A stretch of DNA of 64,000 nucleotides from Nothopassalora personata. Its lineage: Eukaryota > Ascomycota > Dothideomycetes > Mycosphaerellales > Mycosphaerellaceae. The stretch covers positions 3,782,001 to 3,846,000 of the forward strand of contig CM066292.1 in NCBI GenBank assembly GCA_033816765.1, read 5' to 3'. Under the pieces are notes generated by a model. It did no database searches. It was not told the DNA's origin and saw only the letters and a program-made list of their open reading frames with translations. Of this stretch, positions 10,192 to 20,643 are shown one piece after another (the stretch's first letter is position 1; every line of letters begins with the position of its first letter). The translations under genes were made by a program, and so were the position numbers.

Positions 10192-11394
10192 CTACGGCTC
10201 CAACAACCCTTTCTCCATCACCACATCCGCTTTCACCGCAGGAATCATTGCAACGTTTTCCCTCGTCTGTTCAAAATTCCTCGCACCATACCTAAGCAGC
10301 TCCGCAAACGTCCCCGGCTCACAATCATCTCCATCATTCTCGTCCCACAGCACTCCCAGGTGCACATATTCCGTCAAATGTTTCCCATGCGTGACTTTCT
10401 GCATAGCAGATTTCGTCAACATCCTCCAAACCAAGTTATAGCTCTTCCCCCAAGTGCCATCTTTCGCCGCATCAAGTCTGACATTCAGCGCATTGTACGT
10501 ATCCTCACCTTTGAAGCCGATTGTAGCTTCAGCTGGCCAATCCTCTTGCAGGGCATCAAAGCAGAAGACTCTGTTCTGCCAGTACTCGCTGCCGTTGAAG
10601 GGGTCCGTGGTGGAGCCGGAGAGCATGCAGAGACGCAGCCAGGAGAGGACTTGGGAGATGTACTCGAAAACTTGTACGGGCTCGATCTTGAAGTCCCAGT
10701 GGAAGTCTGAGGCGCGGGAAGAGGAGAAGTCAAGTCTTGTTGCGAATTCCAATAATGGATCGTGGATGATTCCCACGTGCGAAGTGCGGCCCTGCCAGAG
10801 ATGGATGAACAGATCATGCCAGCGTTTTATGAAGGGGTCGTTCTTGCGCGCCATGACGAAGTGGTTGGCTATGACTTGGCCGTATATCAAGGGGACCGCG
10901 ATGCGGTACGGATTGTTGGCATCTTCGAGCTCGTTCCAGCCCACGCGGTCGAGGTGTCGAAAGAGAATGTTACCGACGTCCATGAAGACGCCGCCGTAGA
11001 GGTACAGGAGAGCGCCGCGGAGGAAGTCTGCTGAGTGAGGGCCTATGTAGGGTCCCTCCATCGTGCCATCGACGAAGCTTTTGGGGAGGAGCGAGGCGTC
11101 TACCCACTTCAGGGCGTAGTTTGGACTCTCTGGGATTGCGTCCAGGATGCGGATCGTCCAGGGATTGGAGCCTGAGCCGCAAATCCGCACCCAGTCGCAG
11201 ACATTTCGTTGAGTCCAGCCATGCATCTTCTGGATTCCCTTGTCCCAGAAAGCCCAGACGTTCTTCTCCGACGTGATGGGAGCATGCTGCGTGAGGGATT
11301 CTAGAATCTCGGCGTCGGTTCGGTTGTCTGTTACTTCTCTGATCCGGAGCTGGGACTGGAACTCTGAGGCAATCGAGAACTTGGATGCTGACAT
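10192..11394 (-). CDS. Capsular-polysaccharide-synthesis-type glycosyltransferase
   Basis: A single exon of 400 residues with an ATG at 11,394. The layout matches the fungal Caps_synth (Pfam PF05704) glycosyltransferases. An N-terminal NVWAFWDKG segment and a Trp-rich region are followed by the SADFLRGALLYLYGGVFMD core, in which an Arg-containing helix precedes the metal/nucleotide-sugar loop. The usual DxD-like loop reads D-V-G here. Later ANHFVMARKNDPF and GFKGEDTYNAL fit the rest of the fold. No signal peptide or clear membrane segment is seen, so the location is uncertain. Members are predicted to transfer sugars from nucleotide donors; the substrate cannot be inferred. Confident on family, not on reaction. 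Confidence 0.75.
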   Translation of the reverse strand: MSASKFSIASEFQSQLRIREVTDNRTDAEILESLTQHAPITSEKNVWAFWDKGIQKMHGWTQRNVCDWVRICGSGSNPWTIRILDAIPESPNYALKWVDASLLPKSFVDGTMEGPYIGPHSADFLRGALLYLYGGVFMDVGNILFRHLDRVGWNELEDANNPYRIAVPLIYGQVIANHFVMARKNDPFIKRWHDLFIHLWQGRTSHVGIIHDPLLEFATRLDFSSSRASDFHWDFKIEPVQVFEYISQVLSWLRLCMLSGSTTDPFNGSEYWQNRVFCFDALQEDWPAEATIGFKGEDTYNALNVRLDAAKDGTWGKSYNLVWRMLTKSAMQKVTHGKHLTEYVHLGVLWDENDGDDCEPGTFAELLRYGARNFEQTRENVAMIPAVKADVVMEKGLLEP

Positions 11395-11986
11395 GACGGC
11401 TGGATCCGTTCTAGGTCCTGGACTGCTTCGTTAGAGATGGCGGCAATGAAGGTGTAAGGTCTGAGCGGCTCAGACTTCCCCAGTGATCATGAACTGAGGC
11501 GCTCTTGTCGCGAGGTAAAGCGCCGTCTTATGTCGAAAGCTTCATAGATGTCACATAAAATCGCACTATGCATCCAGAGCGCGGGTGAGCTCAAAGGATT
11601 CGTGCCGAGCGTAGGCTTCCCACCGGCAACGTTCAACTGCCTCACGCTTCGTGGCTGTTTGGTAAGACTCGGTTCATCAGCTGTCGCACTGTAGCGTGAG
11701 ACGACGAAAGCGTGTTCGTATGGGGAGTGGTTCGCCATATGTTGTGAAGCCATATCCCCTGCTAAGCCTGCAAGTTGTTTAGCCATCTGCAGGCCATGCA
11801 GGACCTTACCGCTTGTAGGACTCAGCCCTCCGCTGAACTTATGTAAGGAATGCGTTCGAGTAGCAAACATCAGTGAAGTTGAATACATTATCAATGCATA
11901 ATCGGACAAGGAAACGCTTTTAAGCTTAGGGTATCATTAGTACTCCGTCCACGCAGAGCTCGCAGAAAAGGCATCCTTATGCTCGC
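11395..11986. other. Intergenic region
   Basis: A 140-codon minus-strand open frame (11,487-11,909) is present but resembles nothing I know and has no splice or promoter support. The remainder holds nothing recognisable. Confidence 0.35.
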
Positions 11987-13486
11987 TCACGACTTGTAGA
12001 AAGCCATCCTCTTTTTCATCTTCTTCTCCTTCCGCGCTTGGTTGAATGCCTTGACTTCCTCTTTTGACAGCTTCTTGGACTGTCTTTCCTCCTTCAGCGA
12101 GCGGCCTTCATGGGCGTTTGCAGCAGCATCGACATCGAAGAAGGCATTCATCTGCCGGCCACTCTTTGCCGCATCGCTGTGGCGCTCCGGGTTGAGATCC
12201 TGCTTCTGCACCGACCCACTGAAGCGGTTCAACGCCATCGTAGACTCGTACGCTGCGGTCCCGGGGGCTGGCGCAAATGGATCCGCCATGGCTGCTTGCT
12301 CCTCGGCGCGCTTCTGTTTATGCACCTGAGCGTAGGCTGCATTCGGGTCGTAGTTGCCGTGCACTTTGGGGTTATAACCCATCCAGTCCTCCCACTCCTC
12401 TGGCGGCACCGGACCTGACTTCTCACTAGTGGCTGACGATCAAGTTAGCTATGCGAAAGAGGCAGAACATCTCAATTTGCGGCCTACGCTTCTTGGTGGT
12501 GGCTGGAATTTGCAAACCGGCAGTGACATCTGCCTCGCCAGTCGCTATATTGTAGATCCAATATGGCTCTTCTGGTTCGATCCACCTGGATTCTTGGCTG
12601 TCGGCATGAACGTAGTAATATTGACCCGGTCCATAGGTCGCTGGATCAGCTGGGCACTTGAACCACCTATGCTTTGCCTTCTTGACGGGCTGTTAGTACG
12701 TGGTGATAAGTTATTGCGTGCAAAATGTGACAAGATCTTCCATGTGCTTATCAATTGTTGGCGACGCCAGTCCGCGGGTGTGGTCATGCAATGCGACTGT
12801 GCTAGGCCGTAAGACGTGAGGCACGAGTCAAATACAGAGCCTGCTCACACCCAGCTTGCGTATGTCGCTGTTTCGAGGCGTGATTGTTTCTGCATCTCGA
12901 ACCACGATACAGCCAAAATTGTGTCATGGTGATGGGGACCTGCCATCGAACAGAGTCGAGCATGGCACATGCTGAGATCACCTCCCTTAACACTTGAAGG
13001 ACAAGGCTAGCCAGGGCGACGAATCGATGGCAAAGAAAATGGTCGGCAAATTTGCTCCTCATTGCAGGACTCGCTCAAACTCACCAACTCCTCGTCTGTA
13101 GGTTGTTGCTTGGAATCACCATCTTTTAGCTCGTCCTTGCTCTGTTCCTACTCTACGTCAGCAAGGCATGAAAGAGCATGGATCATGTGTCCTTCAAAGT
13201 GGCAATCCTAAACTCAGGCGCCATATAGGCGAACGCATCGAGAGGTATGTATCGTGCGCGAGGAGTCATAGAGTCCTCGCTCTGGGTCTGACCACACGTT
13301 TGCGTGTACCGCATACGGTCGATGCGACATTCAACTCACCTCCTCAGCCTCCGTTGACTTGACCGAAGATTTGGCGGGCGAGACTTTAGGCTGGTCTCCG
13401 ACGTTGATGATGGGCGCGTCATCTGCCGTTGGCTCTTGAGCATCTTGAGCGGCGCTCTTGATCTTGATCTCGCCATTTTGTGCCAT
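11987..13486 (-). CDS. WW-domain-like nuclear-type protein
   Basis: Four exons on the minus strand: 13,340-13,486, 13,085-13,141, 12,488-12,680 and 11,987-12,432, giving 280 residues. The introns are 198, 404 and 55 nt. The long second intron starts GTGAGT and has a perfect TACTAAC branch site before CAAG; an alternative AG nine bases upstream is also in frame. The N-terminal 68 residues are acidic and disordered. A WW-like module follows at about 74-104 (Trp, then the YYYVHADSQES core, then Trp and Pro), and a second aromatic cluster EEPYWIYN. Next come EEWEDWMGYNP and KVHGNYDPNAAYA. The C-terminus is Lys-rich and coiled (KEEVKAFNQARKEKKMKKR). WW modules bind proline-rich ligands; several fungal relatives are linked to splicing or transcription, but no role is assigned. 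The first join rests on phase and splice signals. Confidence 0.75.
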
Positions 13487-13870
13487 AGTGATGTTGTATG
13501 TCTCACGCGACAAGAATGTGCTGTTGTTGCGAGGGAGGCGAAGCGCTAGCAATGCTTGGAAAGTAAAGAAGAAGCGCCAAGAGATAGAAGATTGAGTGGC
13601 AAATAAGTTGGTTTGAAAGTCAAAACTTCTGTTCGCAGTGAGGCGAAAGATGGTGATGCTGTGATTCACATGATAGAAATGATATGTATGATTGCCATGC
13701 ATAAGATGCATGCTGCAGTGTGACTGCCAGCGCACCAGACGGTCGCACATATATCGTCGCTTCTCGAGATGACCACAGCTTAATCGCGCAAGACTCGCAC
13801 TTGAGCATCAGCACTTCCTCTTTCAGCTTCCCACGAGCTCCTCCGAACACAGAGATCCCGCCATGCCGCC
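13487..13870. other. Shared divergent promoter region
   Basis: A 384 bp gap between the minus-strand WW-domain gene and the plus-strand gene starting at 13,871. It must contain both 5' regions. No specific element stands out. Confidence 0.45.
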
Positions 13871-14533
13871 ATGGCGCAGCAGCCCGTCCTCGTGAGGGCA
13901 TACACTGATAGCAGGCCTAATACTGCACTGGCACCCGGCCCTGGCAACACTGTGCGCACGCAAGCGCTGCCTCCAATCTCCTCCTTCGCCTTCGACGACA
14001 TCCTCCGAACGGTGAACAGCCCCGAGCTGCAGAGTGCGATCGAGGGCATCGCGGAGATATGTGCCAAGAACCGTATGAGTCTGGCCGACGAGTATGCCTC
14101 GCACCTCCCCCCGCTCGGCGAGATCACGGCGACGAACTCGAGGAATATGCACTCGCATGTCATGCGCCCCAGTGGTGGCATTCGTCGTGCGTTGACGAGC
14201 GTACCAGAAGGGAGCTCTGCCAGTAGCGAGGGAAGCCGCAAGAGCAAGAAGAAGGCCAGTATCTTCAGCTTCAGGAAGCAACAGACGCAGGAGAACAAAC
14301 CACGGCGTCAGATCAGGATTGGTAGTATGGGCAGGATGGTACCAGTTGGGACCACGACGGCCATGGCGACCGATCTCGACCTGTCGCAACAAGAGCACAC
14401 GAGGAACTCTTCGCAGACTACAGTCACCCCAGAAACAGCTGCCTGCCCAGTGTCTCGTGCAAGATCGCTCAGCGCTGCACAGACCAGCCTCCAGCGTCTG
14501 CTCGCCAACTGTCGAGTTGTGCAGAATGGTTGA
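13871..14533 (+). CDS. Conserved-type hypothetical protein, basic and Ser-rich
   Basis: A single exon of 220 residues with an ATG at 13,871 in a good context. A likely folded core (PPISSFAFDDILRTVNSPE, then AIEGIAEICAKNRMSLADEY) occupies about residues 34-85. Then come a Ser-rich linker and a strongly basic stretch (RKSKKKASIFSFRK), and a Thr/Gln-rich tail. I do not recognise a family. The basic patch could direct it to the nucleus or a membrane. It ends 43 bases from the end of the convergent gene at 14,577-15,242. Confidence 0.65.
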   Translation: MAQQPVLVRAYTDSRPNTALAPGPGNTVRTQALPPISSFAFDDILRTVNSPELQSAIEGIAEICAKNRMSLADEYASHLPPLGEITATNSRNMHSHVMRPSGGIRRALTSVPEGSSASSEGSRKSKKKASIFSFRKQQTQENKPRRQIRIGSMGRMVPVGTTTAMATDLDLSQQEHTRNSSQTTVTPETAACPVSRARSLSAAQTSLQRLLANCRVVQNG

Positions 14534-14576
14534 ATAGGACTCGGCGGTCGAGAAACATTGTATCCCTCAGCCGCTC

Positions 14577-15242
14577 TTACGCCAGAGCCATGCTACCCGC
14601 TAGCAGCCGCCGCTGCTGAATGGCATCGTCCATACCACGAAGCAGCTTGTCCGCCGTGCTGGCCTCCGCATTGTCCATAGTCGTATCCAGGCCATACACC
14701 AAGAAGAAGATGAGAAACTTAGCGCTTCGATATCGATCCTGGTCCTCCGTTGACATGGCATCAATCTTGTCAAAGTGTTCAGCGTCGTGCGCGCCATTGA
14801 GCGTGAACCGCACGACATTCCCAACATCCCTCCCGAATTGCGCTTCGCGAAGCTCATCCATGATATGCAATTGGTGATAGAACCCTCGAAAGGCCACTTC
14901 GTCATCAATCTCCTCATCCTGGGTCGGGTCGGTCTGTGCCATCTTCTTACCAAGCGAAGGCATGTCGCAGCGGATATTGAGGCTGCGGATAAGGTGCAGA
15001 TACGGTGCCTTTATTTTCAGCCACTGACAGCAAAGCCCATGGCTCTCATGATCCTCGTGCTCGATCCCGAAGAAGTCGTTCACGGCGTAGAACATCTGCT
15101 CAGCCTCCGATCTGATCTGCTTGCATGCTCGTAGGATTCCTGGTTCTTTCCAGATCTCCACGGCAGACGGATCGTGGAGGGTAAAGCCGTAGATGAGATT
15201 TCGTAGCTCTGCGGGCAGAATGCCGAGCCGGGAGTTCTCCAT
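14577..15242 (-). CDS. 2EXR/F-box-like domain protein
   Basis: A minus-strand single exon. The frame is open further upstream but the first ATG is at 15,242, giving 221 residues. The start (RLGILPAELRNLIYGFTL) followed by ILRACKQIRSEAEQMFY is the hallmark of the large ascomycete family of 2EXR / F-box-like proteins, common in Dothideomycetes. The rest is mainly helical with acidic patches. Family members are poorly characterised; a role as a substrate adaptor in ubiquitin ligases is only an analogy with F-box proteins. It is convergent with the neighbour ending at 14,533. Confidence 0.7.
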   Translation of the reverse strand: MENSRLGILPAELRNLIYGFTLHDPSAVEIWKEPGILRACKQIRSEAEQMFYAVNDFFGIEHEDHESHGLCCQWLKIKAPYLHLIRSLNIRCDMPSLGKKMAQTDPTQDEEIDDEVAFRGFYHQLHIMDELREAQFGRDVGNVVRFTLNGAHDAEHFDKIDAMSTEDQDRYRSAKFLIFFLVYGLDTTMDNAEASTADKLLRGMDDAIQQRRLLAGSMALA

Positions 15243-16107
15243 TGCTGCTGCTGGTATAGGAATGTTGTAACAATAGTTGTCGATCGTATGCAAGACGGAG
15301 TGGGTACTTTCACTATGCCATTGTTTACCGCTGGCTTGGTAGCTGGCGAGTCTCTAACATTCCGCAACGGTTCGTGCCTTTCTGCAACCCGTTTGCTGTA
15401 CAGCTGTCTCTCTTGCCTTTGGGAAGCTCTCTGGTAAGCAAGTCAAGAATATGCCAGGTAGCCAGGGACCGGCACAATTAGTAGGGTAACAACATCATGT
15501 TCTTCGCTCGCTCTCCGGATTTGAGGTGCTTGAGGTGTATCAAGTTGGAATAAGAGTGTTTACGACAGATTCTCTGTTGCAGTGGTCCGTCGTATGGTGT
15601 CCCACTGTGCTAAGCCGAGTAGGCCCACGGAACGTGGTGATGACGACTGCGGCTGTGCTTTGCCATTCACGACGGAACATGCGAAGCTACCACGCATTTG
15701 TGAGACGTTTTGGAGGCTGCAGGAGCTGGTCTCATGCCGAACTTTAAGCGTGACCAAGCCATCACTGTTCCTGTCGGATCGCGGAAGCAGAGATGGGATG
15801 AGTATTGGCGTGCACGGGCTTTCGATGTGGTTTGGTCACAGGTGCAGTCCATGTCGCTCGAAAAGGACAGTAATCCCAGGAACAGGCGAGATAGGAAGGT
15901 CATTGCGCTTCAGCCCACTTTTGATGTAATCGTTCCCCTCACCATCGGCCTGTCAGACCGAACGTACAGGTCATGTATAAATAATGCCATGGCGATGGTT
16001 GTAGGAGAAACAGAGGCGGAGTATACATTCAGAATCAACACATAACTACAGGACACTGAGGAGAAGCAAGACACCATAGCCTCACACATCTCACCAACCC
16101 CTCCACC
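15243..16107. other. Intergenic region upstream of the cupin gene
   Basis: Divergent between the 2EXR-type gene and the cupin gene. A 111-codon plus-strand frame ends at 16,045 but shows no family features and overlaps the likely core promoter, so it is not called. Confidence 0.4.
15976..15983 (+). promoter_or_regulatory. TATA-box-like element upstream of the cupin gene
   Basis: A perfect TATAAATA lies 125 bases before the cupin ATG at 16,108, a plausible distance for a fungal TATA box. Confidence 0.4.
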
Positions 16108-16791
16108 ATGCCCTCAGTCAAAGTCAAAAAATACCACCTCAAACCCACTTCCCTTATCCCCAACTCCCCCTATCCCCTCCTCCACTACACCGGCCTAATG
16201 TCTCAGCACACCCCGTCCTCCTCCGGAAGACTCAGCGCCATCCACAACCTCTACACCTCAAACCTCTGGAAAACGCACTGGATCTTCCGCTACGGCCCCA
16301 CGCAACTCTCCCACTACCATTCCCACGCCCACGAATGCATGACAGTCCTCAGCGGAACAGCGACAATCCGCTTCGGCGTCGCCGACACCTCCGAAGACAT
16401 GGATGCCAACACCACTGGCGGAAAATGGGAAGATGGCGGAATAGAAGTCACAGCGAGGGAAGGGGATGTGTTCATCATACCGGCCGGGGTTGCGCATAAG
16501 ACTTATAACCCGAGCCCGTGGAGTCCGGAGCTGAAGTTGTTAACGCCGGGGACGGGGAAGGGAGTTGAGGCGGATGACCCGGCGAGGGCGTTGGATGGGA
16601 TCCGGTTGGAGGGCTTCACGATGATGGGCTGTTATCCGGAGGGGCAGACTTGGGATTTTGCGGTAGGGATGGAGCCGAGGGAGTTCAAAGAGGTGTGGGC
16701 GGTGCCGAAGCCGGAGCGAGACCCGGTTTTGGGGAAGAGTGAGGAGGGGTTGGTTGGGTTGTGGATGGATGAGGAGACGGCGAAGTTGTGA
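16108..16791 (+). CDS. Cupin-domain protein
   Basis: A single exon of 227 residues. Both canonical cupin motifs are complete. Motif 1, G(x5)HxH(x4)E(x6)G, is seen in GPTQLSHYHSHAHE followed by CMTVLSG. Motif 2, G(x5)PxG(x2)H(x3)N, is seen in GDVFIIPAGVAHKTYN. The three His and one Glu would bind a divalent metal in a small beta barrel. The inter-motif loop is longer than in minimal cupins and the C-terminus is charged. No signal peptide, so probably cytosolic. Cupins include dioxygenases, isomerases and storage folds, so the reaction cannot be predicted. The 5' part is Pro/Ser/Thr-rich with strong C-ending codon bias. Confidence 0.85.
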   Translation: MPSVKVKKYHLKPTSLIPNSPYPLLHYTGLMSQHTPSSSGRLSAIHNLYTSNLWKTHWIFRYGPTQLSHYHSHAHECMTVLSGTATIRFGVADTSEDMDANTTGGKWEDGGIEVTAREGDVFIIPAGVAHKTYNPSPWSPELKLLTPGTGKGVEADDPARALDGIRLEGFTMMGCYPEGQTWDFAVGMEPREFKEVWAVPKPERDPVLGKSEEGLVGLWMDEETAKL

Positions 16792-17353
16792 GGTGGTGAG
16801 AACAGCAAGGTGTGGGGAAGATCTGGGATGGATGTTGACATTGGTCATTCGACGGTCTGATGGTGAGCTTGAGGCGTGGCTCTGGCTTTGATGTCCAGTC
16901 AGGGGTGCCCAGGTGCGGCCGACGGTGTGTATGTGTATTGATACGAATCGATGATGTACATGAACAAGACGATGTCCTTGATGAAGCCGCTTGGCACGCG
17001 TGGACCATCTCCAAACGACCAAGCAGCCAAATGCAGCCAGCTGAACCTCAGCCAGAAGAGGATTGCAGAGCAAGGCAATCGTGCGCTTAGCCTGTTACGA
17101 AGCCTTCACGAATAGAGTCACTGGCCAATTGAGAAGTCCAATAACGCGCTTTGCGGTGGAACAATATACTTTGAGCTGCGCCTGCTGCAGCCTGCTTACT
17201 TCGCGCACCTCAGCTTGTGCCTGGGTTCGGCAACATATCTCAAAACCTCTGCTCCTCGCAACAGGGTCTGAGCTCTTCTGACTCCAAACACTGCTTTTCC
17301 GCTTCGCAACACGGTCGATTGTGAATTGTTCACTTTACTCCAGCTCGGAAAGG
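16792..17353. other. Intergenic region
   Basis: A gap between two same-strand genes. Nothing beyond a probable 3' UTR and promoter is seen. Confidence 0.4.
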
Positions 17354-18118
17354 ATGTCTACCACTCGTCAGCTTCACAGCCAAGAGTATGCCGCTAGCAT
17401 TGTTGGCGACACAAAGCACCTTCCGGCAGTGCAGGACTACCTTATTCCCATAATGGAGATAGCCAACTACCTCACCGCTCACGGCAAATCGGAGAACGAA
17501 AAGTACACTAGAAGGCAGTTCATCAATGAGCTGATGACCCATCGCTATGGTTGGGAAGCGCGCCTGCAATCCGAGCTCCTGAATGGTGGACTTGGCGGAC
17601 AGCTGACATGGACCGGTGAGGAGCGCATCTACAACGACCACCCCAAGCACCTCCGAAGAGTGGACCTCTGGGGCATGCCCAAGTACTGGCGAGGTTACGG
17701 CTACTCCGGCCAGCAGAGCATCGGCGTCGAGCTCAAATGCGGCCATGACAACGAGTCGAACTCGTGCCGTCAAGAGTTTGTGAAGGACATCCACAAAGTC
17801 CTCAACTTCGGAGTCAGAGCAGACTACGTCGGACGAGCCTGGGCCAAAGACTGGGATGAGGATGTCCCTGTTGTCGCTCCGAGGCGAGTAGATCGGACGG
17901 CGGTCATCTGTGTTGCTGTCACTGCCAGGGAAGAGAATCTCTACAACTTACAAGATGACTTCGAGGATGAGTGGTCTGATCAGTTGAAGGAGAAGATCGC
18001 TGGTGTGCAGGTCTTTCACAAGAAGCTGTATAAGAAGGAAGTGGGATTGATGGATTCTGATCCCGATCGGGCTCCCATGGACCTGTGGATTATGTGGACT
18101 GTGCAGATGTACTACTAA
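17354..18118 (+). CDS. Protein with a PD-(D/E)XK nuclease-like signature
   Basis: A single exon of 254 residues. The frame is open upstream but the first ATG is at 17,354. No named family is recognised. The order of polar residues fits the PD-(D/E)XK nuclease fold: a helix with a conserved-type Glu/Gln (WEARLQSEL, about 72-80), a strand ending in Asp (RRVDLWG, about 103-109), then a strand with E-x-K (IGVELKCG, about 126-133), and a following helix (QEFVKDIHKVL) usual in this fold. If correct, it would be a metal-dependent nuclease or a derived nucleic-acid binding protein. No DNA-binding accessory domain or signal peptide is seen. It sits 1 kb left of the large transposon block. The fold assignment is inference from motif spacing. 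Confidence 0.6.
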   Translation: MSTTRQLHSQEYAASIVGDTKHLPAVQDYLIPIMEIANYLTAHGKSENEKYTRRQFINELMTHRYGWEARLQSELLNGGLGGQLTWTGEERIYNDHPKHLRRVDLWGMPKYWRGYGYSGQQSIGVELKCGHDNESNSCRQEFVKDIHKVLNFGVRADYVGRAWAKDWDEDVPVVAPRRVDRTAVICVAVTAREENLYNLQDDFEDEWSDQLKEKIAGVQVFHKKLYKKEVGLMDSDPDRAPMDLWIMWTVQMYY

Positions 18119-19092
18119 GGTTTTGCAACAACCTGCACTGTGGCAATGATACTCGGCTCCAGCCTCATCACTCTCACTGCACTGACCGTATGAGGGCTGG
18201 AGACAGCTAGCACCGGGCTGAACATCCAGCGCATACAGTCCATGGCCAGCGATAGTCGCTCGAGATGCCTGCACCAACTCTGCCTCAGTCATAGGAAGAC
18301 GGAGTTCGACGAGTCTTTACGAACCCCTTTACTGTCCTCTTGAGAGCTATCATAAGGGCGCAACTTATGGTTCACTAAGGACGAGACAGACGTTCCACAC
18401 GAGGGCCAAGCAATACCGGGCTAGTGAAAGCTAGTGATCCCGGCGCACTAGGTCTTGGAAATCTGATTATTGGTCCTGCCAGCCACGAATATCACGAATG
18501 CTGCCTATCACAGAAGGCCCGATCACATATGAGCTTATATATTTGACGCAGGATGGCTGAGAGCTCCACCTGACCCGTACAGTGCGCAGGCCAAGTAGTG
18601 AGATCCATCGTCGCCTCACCTGTCATCCTGCGACAGTACAGCTGTTAGAAGCACCACACCAATATCTTGCGCGATACATCCCTGGACCACAAGGCTAACA
18701 CTTCCGTCCGAAGACCGTCGGGCTCAGCACACCGATCTCAGAGCATTGGATTAAGAAAGCTCCCATTGTCTTGCCTCGAATTCACTCCAGCTATACCATA
18801 ACCATGGAGCGATACACGGTCGACCTGTCACGATCGGGCCTGTGACAGTCAGGAATGCGAGAGTACGGCCCGCCTTCGAAGATTTGCTGCCATACGTGCA
18901 AGCACTCATGTTCATGGTCTTATGCCTTCTCGTGGTCTTATGGCGAAGCAGGTCCTGGCAACAGCGACTCGGCAACCTGAATGTCTGGGCTGTATCTCTA
19001 AGCTTGCGGTACTTGGATAAGTCACTGTGGCGCTTGTCCTAGCTATAGGATGCACGGCATACACTTGAACTCCGGTGTCTTTCCCCTCGAGC
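18119..19092. other. Intergenic region up to the transposon block
   Basis: Ordinary base composition and no supportable gene. The change to CA/TG-poor repeat sequence occurs sharply at about 19,092. Confidence 0.45.
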
Positions 19093-19094
19093 AG

Positions 19095-19727
19095 CTAGTA
19101 ATAACTTAGGGGTCTACGGGCCTAGTACGCTAAGCGCGCTAGACATCTATAGTAGTACTAGTAATAGTATTAGTAGGACTAATATACCGCCTATAAGGGC
19201 CTCCTAGTATAGTTAATCTTAAATAGCTTCTTCTAAAGCTATAGTAGTACTAGCGGGTTGCTAGATAGTCGCTAGCGAGGAGCTAGTAGATTGCTAGTAG
19301 TACGGGTATAGTACGCTACGAGAACGTAGTATAAGTAAGAAGAAGGAAAAGGAAGGAGAGGGTATAGTTCTTAAACCCTCGAGTTAGTTAGCCGGGTAAC
19401 TATAACTTTAACTACCTATACCCCGATAACGATACGTACGAGACCCGTAGGTAGGTCGTATAGTAATAGAATCTACGAGAAGTAGATAGATTACTTATAT
19501 AGAAACCTACTAAAGCTACGAGCTAAGGGTAGCTCGTCCTAGAAGGAGAGGTAGTTATAAGGGTAGCCTATAGCTAACCCTTATATATAATACGGCTATG
19601 CTCGGCTTAGTAAGCCGTACGTAATGCGTATACGTATACTAAGCGACGTATATAGCGTCTATAGAAGAAAGTAAGCTTTAATTTTATCTACGATTAGAAG
19701 ATCGTAGGCGTACTATATATTATAATA
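19095..19727 (-). repeat. LTR, family B (about 630 bp), minus orientation
   Basis: Reverse complement of the family-B LTR also seen at 24,620-25,290 and, truncated, at 34,000-34,171. Its 5' end (at 19,727 on this strand) is preceded by the same AAGGACYRTAAG...ATAAGGGG tract found before the other two copies, a likely polypurine tract. This makes it the 3' LTR of a minus-strand element whose integrase follows to the right. The outer end near 19,095 is approximate. Confidence 0.7.
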
Positions 19728-19739
19728 ACCCCTTATAGT

Positions 19740-20640
19740 CTTATAGTCCTTATAAAGTTACTCTAAAACCGGCTTATAAATACGGGTCTATAGTTACTTA
19801 CTATACCTACTAGGATACTATAGTACTAGATAACTTCGTCTTATATAAACCTCGTAAGCTCCGCGGCTATATATATCTTAATTATAGGGATATATAAGTT
19901 TATTTTAGAGTAGTAGTTAATAATTACTAAGATTGTATTATATACGTATTCTCCTCGCTTACTTAGCGGTAGGTCCGTAATAAAATCTATAGTAATTTCT
20001 TATTATAGACCGTCTAGCCTAGGTAGTAGTTATAGCTCGCCGTAGGGTTAATAGCGCCTCGCCTTCGAGGTTTAATACGCTCTATAGTTTCCTATATACT
20101 CCCTTATATCCTTACTAAGTAATTCCTACTAGTAGTAACGTCGCAGTAGCTCTTTAGTCTTTACCTTACTAAAGTACCCTACTAGTAGGTTGTTATAATA
20201 TATATAGAGTAACTACGCCCTTACTACGTAATCTTCGGGTACGACGATTGCGTCTCCGTAATAGACTAACTCGTCTTTTATATACTAATCCTTAGCGTCC
20301 CCTTTACTAGGCGCCTACGATAAGTATATAATATACCTATCGTCTCTCCCCTATATAATTTTTATTAGTAGTATAAGTAGTTTACCTAGGCTACCTTATA
20401 TTATTATAGCGTATACTCTCACTAGTAGCGATCGGGTCCCCTACGGCTCGTAGGCTTCTACTACTAATATTACCGCCTTATCCTATATCTTCTCGTAGGT
20501 AGCGGTTACGCGCCTTACTATAGGCTCGTCCTCTCTTAATAGAGATTCCTTCTAGAAAGACAGCTTACTTTATAGCGTAGGAAGTAAGTTTAACGTCTAC
20601 TACGCTACGTATACGTAGTTACTACGTCGCGATAGTATAT
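19740..20640 (-). pseudogene. Ty3/gypsy pol relic (integrase) of a family-B element
   Basis: On the minus strand from about 20,500 down, a broken reading shows the region before an integrase zinc-binding domain (with His to Tyr changes expected from RIP). The integrase core follows with ITDLPLSKRGE and a degraded IVDRYSK-like segment near 19,900-20,000. The same core is better preserved at 27,681-27,908. Many TAG/TAA stops replace Trp/Gln codons. Non-functional. Confidence 0.75.
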
Positions 20641-20643
20641 CGG

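Noticed and set aside
11810..11850. A 12-base match (CCGCTGAACTTA) to the start of fungal large-subunit rRNA
   Set aside because: The similarity stops after these bases and no rRNA or ITS sequence follows on either side; treated as coincidence.
15710..16045. A 111-codon frame upstream of the cupin gene
   Set aside because: It runs through the TATA-like element of the cupin promoter and has no motif or splice support.
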